Shown here one piece after another: positions 61,601-64,000 of a stretch of 64,000 nt of DNA. The notes under the pieces were generated by a model. It saw only the letters and a program-made list of their open reading frames with translations. It was not told the origin of the DNA and made no database searches. Positions within the stretch are counted from its first letter, which is position 1, and every line of letters starts with the position of its first letter. Origin of the DNA: Sphingomonas jaspsi DSM 18422 (GTDB lineage Bacteria > Pseudomonadota > Alphaproteobacteria > Sphingomonadales > Sphingomonadaceae); assembly GCF_000585415.1 (NCBI RefSeq), contig NZ_KK073876.1, forward strand, positions 431,810-495,809, given 5' to 3'. Both the position numbers and the translations under genes were made by a program.

Positions 61601-64000
61601 GCGGCACGCTGAACATTTCGGGTATCGCCAATGCATCGGGCCAGTTCGCGCAGGCCACGGGTTATGGCTACGGCATCTACCAGTCGGCGACGGCGGGTGG
61701 CGGCTTCGATGCGACGGCATCGATCAACAACAGCGGCACCTACAATGTTGTGGCGGCGGCCAATGCCACCGCGACGTCGGGCCTCGCCGATGCGTCGGCC
61801 AACGCCTTCGACGTAGCGGTGCAAAGCGCTAACGCGACCAGCGGCGGCGACGCCTCGGTCATTTTCGCCAACACCGGCGATGTGACCTTGAACGCCAACG
61901 CGCATGCCTCCGGCTCCAACGCGGTTGCGTCGGCCTTCGTTGGGGCCCTGGTCGACCAGAGCGCCGCCGCCAACAGCGGAACGGATCCGAGCGGCCACGC
62001 GTCGGCCAGTTTCACCAATGGCACGGCCGGTGCGATCAACGTCGGCGCGACGGCGGTTGCCATCGGCACCAACGCCGGGGCCGATGCGCTCGCCAGTGCC
62101 GACACGATGGTGTCGCAGGACGTGACGTCGGATAGCGGCTCGGCCAACGCGTCGATCCAGAACGACGGCTCGCTGGACATCGCCCTGAGCGCGACCGCGC
62201 TCGCTTCGACCACGGCGACAGCGAGTGCGCTGTTCAACCCGACGTCGAATGCGGTGATCTACCAGAATGCATCGGGTGCGACGTCGGCTTCGGTCAGCCT
62301 CGCCAATGCGGGCGACCTTTCGCTGACGGCCGACGCCTCGGCCCAGGCCGGTACGCTGGCCAACGCCCTCGCTAGCATCCAGTCGGCGATCGCGCAGAAT
62401 GCCAGCGCGTCGGGAACCGCTTCGGTCTCGCTCGACAATGGCGGATCGCTCGACATTACCGGTACGGCCAAGGCTTCGGCTGCGACGGCCAATGCCACGG
62501 TCAACCTCGATAGTTCGATCGACCAGAATGCCGTGTCGACTTCGGCTGCGGCTTCGGTGTCGCTCACCAGCGGCGGCGACATGACGATCGGTGGACAGGC
62601 GATGGCCCAAGGCACGATCGCCAATGCCACCCTGAACAACAACGCTGCGATCAACCAGCAGGCAGTCGGCCTGGCCGGTGCCGACGTGACGTTGACCAAC
62701 GGCGGCAACATGCTGATCGGTGGCGCCGCGGTGGCGATGGGTTCGACCGCTAACGCCAACGCGGCGGTGAACAACGTCCTGAACCAGGTCGCTACGGCGA
62801 TCGGCGGCTCTGCCAGCGCGTCGGTCGGCCTTAGCAACGGCGGTACGATCGACATGGTCGCGCTGGCAATTGCGGAAGGTTCAAGTGCCAACGCCAATGC
62901 GAACCTTATCAACGGCATCAACCAGACGGCCAACGGCGGCAACGGCGCGACGGCGTCGCTGACCAACGATGGCGAGCTGAGCATCGCCGCCATCGCCGAT
63001 GCGACCGGCGGCGACGTCGGGGCCAATGCCAACCTCGTCAATGCCATCCGCCAGAGCGCTTCGGCGCCGACGGGCACGGTTTCGGCGTCGCTTGACAGCA
63101 GTGGGTCGCTCGACCTGACGGCCGGCGCGCTCGCCATCGGTGGCACTGCGCAGGCGAATGCCAACAACATCAACGCCATCAACCAGCAAGCCGGTGTCGG
63201 CACCGGACTGGCCGAAGTTGGCTTCAGCAACGGCGGCGAGCTGAACATTCTCGCCCTCGCGACGGCGGTCGCGGACACCGGCGCGGCGAATGCAGCGGCG
63301 GCAGCCATCAATGCCGTCAGCCTCAACGCCGGCGCGACCAGCGGAACGGCGTCGGTCGCCTTTGCCAACAGCGGGACGGCAACGATCTTCGCCGATGCGG
63401 TGGCTTATGCCGGCTCGACGGGCACGCAGGCCAATGCCAATGCGCAGCTGGTCAACGGCATCGCCGGAGCGGCGGACGTGACTTCCGGCCTCGCGACCGT
63501 GGCCTTCGACAATAGCGGATCGCTGGCTATCGGCGCCTCGGCTTCGGCAACTGCCAGTGGGCCGGCTGTGGCGAACGCGCAGGCGGTCAACGGCGTGACA
63601 TTGAACGCCAGTGCGAACAGCGGCACGGCCGTTGTCGATGTGACCAACAGCGGTGAGTTCAGTTTCGAAGCCACTGCGGTCGCGCTCGGCACGGCAGCTG
63701 CCAATGCTGGCGCTGTTGCGGTGAACGGTCTCGTCATGTCGGCTGGTGTTACCACCGGTGCAGCGACGGCGTCCCTGTCGAACAGCGGAAGCATGGCCAA
63801 CGACGCGCACGCGTTTGCGGCGGGCAGCGCGGCCAATGCCAACGCACAGAACGTCAACGCCTACGTCCAGTCGGCGAGCGCGGATGTCGGAACGGCGACC
63901 GCCAACGTCACGAACAGCGGTTCGCTGAGCGCGAGCGCGCAAGCGACGGCCAATGCGTCGAATGCCGCCAACGCGCAGGCCATTCTGTTCGGCGGACTGA
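58660..64000 (+). CDS. Giant exported repeat protein, beta-solenoid-like (runs off right edge)
   Basis: At least 1,780 residues, still open at the window edge. A signal peptide (SRVALFAGVSLAVFACPAVAAAA) leads to an N-terminal cap (SLEIAPDVFDIITIGNLQHG). About 38 degenerate repeats of 41-50 residues follow. Each has a SG/DG/GG-x-L-x-I turn and strand, an Ala-rich strand, an ANA-rich strand with a central GI.Q (Gln almost invariant until near the end), a SA.SG turn and a final A.A.L.N strand. Composition is dominated by Ala, Asn, Ser, Gly and Thr, with only one Cys seen in the signal peptide. I infer a secreted or surface beta-solenoid adhesin or coat protein. ATG 58660 has AGGGG 8 nt upstream. 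Confidence 0.85.
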   Translation, partial: MTNNTTSRVALFAGVSLAVFACPAVAAAATVPGQGSLEIAPDVFDIITIGNLQHGVTNSGSGTVTSTVASDNTGKYLQLGIATGATPAGNVELGIVHPAAATGTDSASIVAYATAIGGGAEVANAAISGPAVNQFGSGAGSGEMAVANGGSLNIQAGAAALGSTANANASVGTGIGQTLSMGKDAVALIANAGGGTLEIQADAFAEGTNANANANLGAGLLQDVTSANGTAGARVTNNGDLSIAAAATAFASGGTASANVGQGIAQAASGLGANVELNNGGDLEISAAALVSAFTADANATIGVGVSQAAVANSGTASAAIGNDGSLSVLADASAEGVFANANATVDTAYHQAATGTNVDVSLTNSGTMVGGAIANASASASASANATLGVGVYQEGLGQTVNLGIQNDGLMNVGASANATALGVANAGAFASVGFAQVASGSDVTLDLTNNGLMSAGVVADANGASANAQALMLAGYYQSASAGATADLSINNDGSMRAGASAEASGDVASAQAGMQYGVFQQAGASGTANAAINNSSEISVGVGAHAVGVTSANAQANMLAGIVQVASAASVASANISNSGTMSVVAGAQATASGLANASAGMQVGVYQSATAGSSASASLVNSGPLTVAAEASANSASSANASAGIQAGIAQLVSGGTTANADITNSGDIEVSADAEATGANAAAQAGIGVGIVQDVASGGNGSANLANSGSITIAADAGAQVAATAVATAQISAGISQSVAASGDALADLTNDGAIFINVNADAFATVAASANAALGVGIAQTASASGDATASILNNDQIAMSVNAVATDAAANAAAGYAISQSAVASGAAVASYAQGSSGTLSLDVAATASGVAATANAVASGLVNQFASGSAASALVDNDGSMDLTISAVANGSTVADAVASMTSQAGIFQSAIANGTSQDASVAVVNGGTINMAANADAIATNGGAQAYASVYSGIEQNVSAADGNATASVDNSGTLNISGIANASGQFAQATGYGYGIYQSATAGGGFDATASINNSGTYNVVAAANATATSGLADASANAFDVAVQSANATSGGDASVIFANTGDVTLNANAHASGSNAVASAFVGALVDQSAAANSGTDPSGHASASFTNGTAGAINVGATAVAIGTNAGADALASADTMVSQDVTSDSGSANASIQNDGSLDIALSATALASTTATASALFNPTSNAVIYQNASGATSASVSLANAGDLSLTADASAQAGTLANALASIQSAIAQNASASGTASVSLDNGGSLDITGTAKASAATANATVNLDSSIDQNAVSTSAAASVSLTSGGDMTIGGQAMAQGTIANATLNNNAAINQQAVGLAGADVTLTNGGNMLIGGAAVAMGSTANANAAVNNVLNQVATAIGGSASASVGLSNGGTIDMVALAIAEGSSANANANLINGINQTANGGNGATASLTNDGELSIAAIADATGGDVGANANLVNAIRQSASAPTGTVSASLDSSGSLDLTAGALAIGGTAQANANNINAINQQAGVGTGLAEVGFSNGGELNILALATAVADTGAANAAAAAINAVSLNAGATSGTASVAFANSGTATIFADAVAYAGSTGTQANANAQLVNGIAGAADVTSGLATVAFDNSGSLAIGASASATASGPAVANAQAVNGVTLNASANSGTAVVDVTNSGEFSFEATAVALGTAAANAGAVAVNGLVMSAGVTTGAATASLSNSGSMANDAHAFAAGSAANANAQNVNAYVQSASADVGTATANVTNSGSLSASAQATANASNAANAQAILFGGL

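Noticed and set aside
58660-64000. DNA tandem repeat or CRISPR-like array in the giant gene
   Set aside because: The repeat is in the protein, is degenerate at DNA level and has no identical spaced units.

Overview
The window is a 64 kb piece of a high-GC chromosome that looks like an alphaproteobacterium of the Sphingomonadales (Sphingomonas or a close relative). This rests on gene order and families typical of that group: DUF3576-leuS, ftsK-lolA-xth-ribA, hemC-hemD-mitofilin-like, rsmB-rpe-heparinase-purH, polA followed by a flippase, and the many short sphingomonad-type proteins. Genes are packed tightly, very often joined by 4-nt ATGA or GTGA overlaps. I see no rRNA, CRISPR array, prophage or insertion sequence.

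Layout. 1-2.8 kb: the N-terminal part of leuS (runs off the left edge), a DUF3576 lipoprotein and a beta-strand-rich exported protein. 2.8-9.2 kb: a ThiE-like protein, YggS, ribA, xth, lolA and ftsK, with two perfect hairpins upstream of xth. 9.3-12.6 kb: a UbiH-type hydroxylase, a small unknown protein, a Lon-N-domain protein, a thioredoxin-TPR protein and a tRNA-Gly(GCC). 12.7-16 kb: exported MsrA, a 2OG-Fe(II) oxygenase and an unusual class A beta-lactamase. 16-25 kb: haem genes hemC-hemD, then tsaD-gpsA, an SDHAF4-like protein, rsmB-rpe-heparinase-purH. 25-35.5 kb: flippase, polA, an FNR-type regulator, a Na+/H+ antiporter, a DJ-1-like protein, nadB and a lone ABC ATPase. 35.6-37.3 kb: three tandem DUF4402 proteins. 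37.4-45.3 kb: zf-CHCC protein, tldD, a DUF2007 protein, a DUF442 protein, recQ, a HerA-like ATPase, a lower-GC lipoprotein and an Atm1-type ABC exporter.

45.4-51 kb is a cell-envelope stress region. A small exported protein sits behind an EcfG-like promoter, and a sigma-54 promoter drives a 36-residue membrane peptide and PspC. An ion channel, an acyltransferase, a peroxiredoxin, a LapG-like protein lacking its catalytic cysteine, an anchored Pro/Ala-rich protein and a DUF962 protein follow. 51-57 kb holds an AhpD-like protein, an ArsR regulator divergent from a short-chain dehydrogenase with a clear operator between them, a frameshifted lipoprotein gene, and thiC under a TPP riboswitch.

57.2-64 kb is the most unusual part. 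Two exported EF-hand proteins face away from a giant exported protein that starts at 58660 and is still open at the right edge (at least 1,780 residues). It is built from about 38 degenerate repeats of about 44 residues, each with a Gln near its centre. It is probably a beta-solenoid surface protein, and I cannot assign it to a named family.
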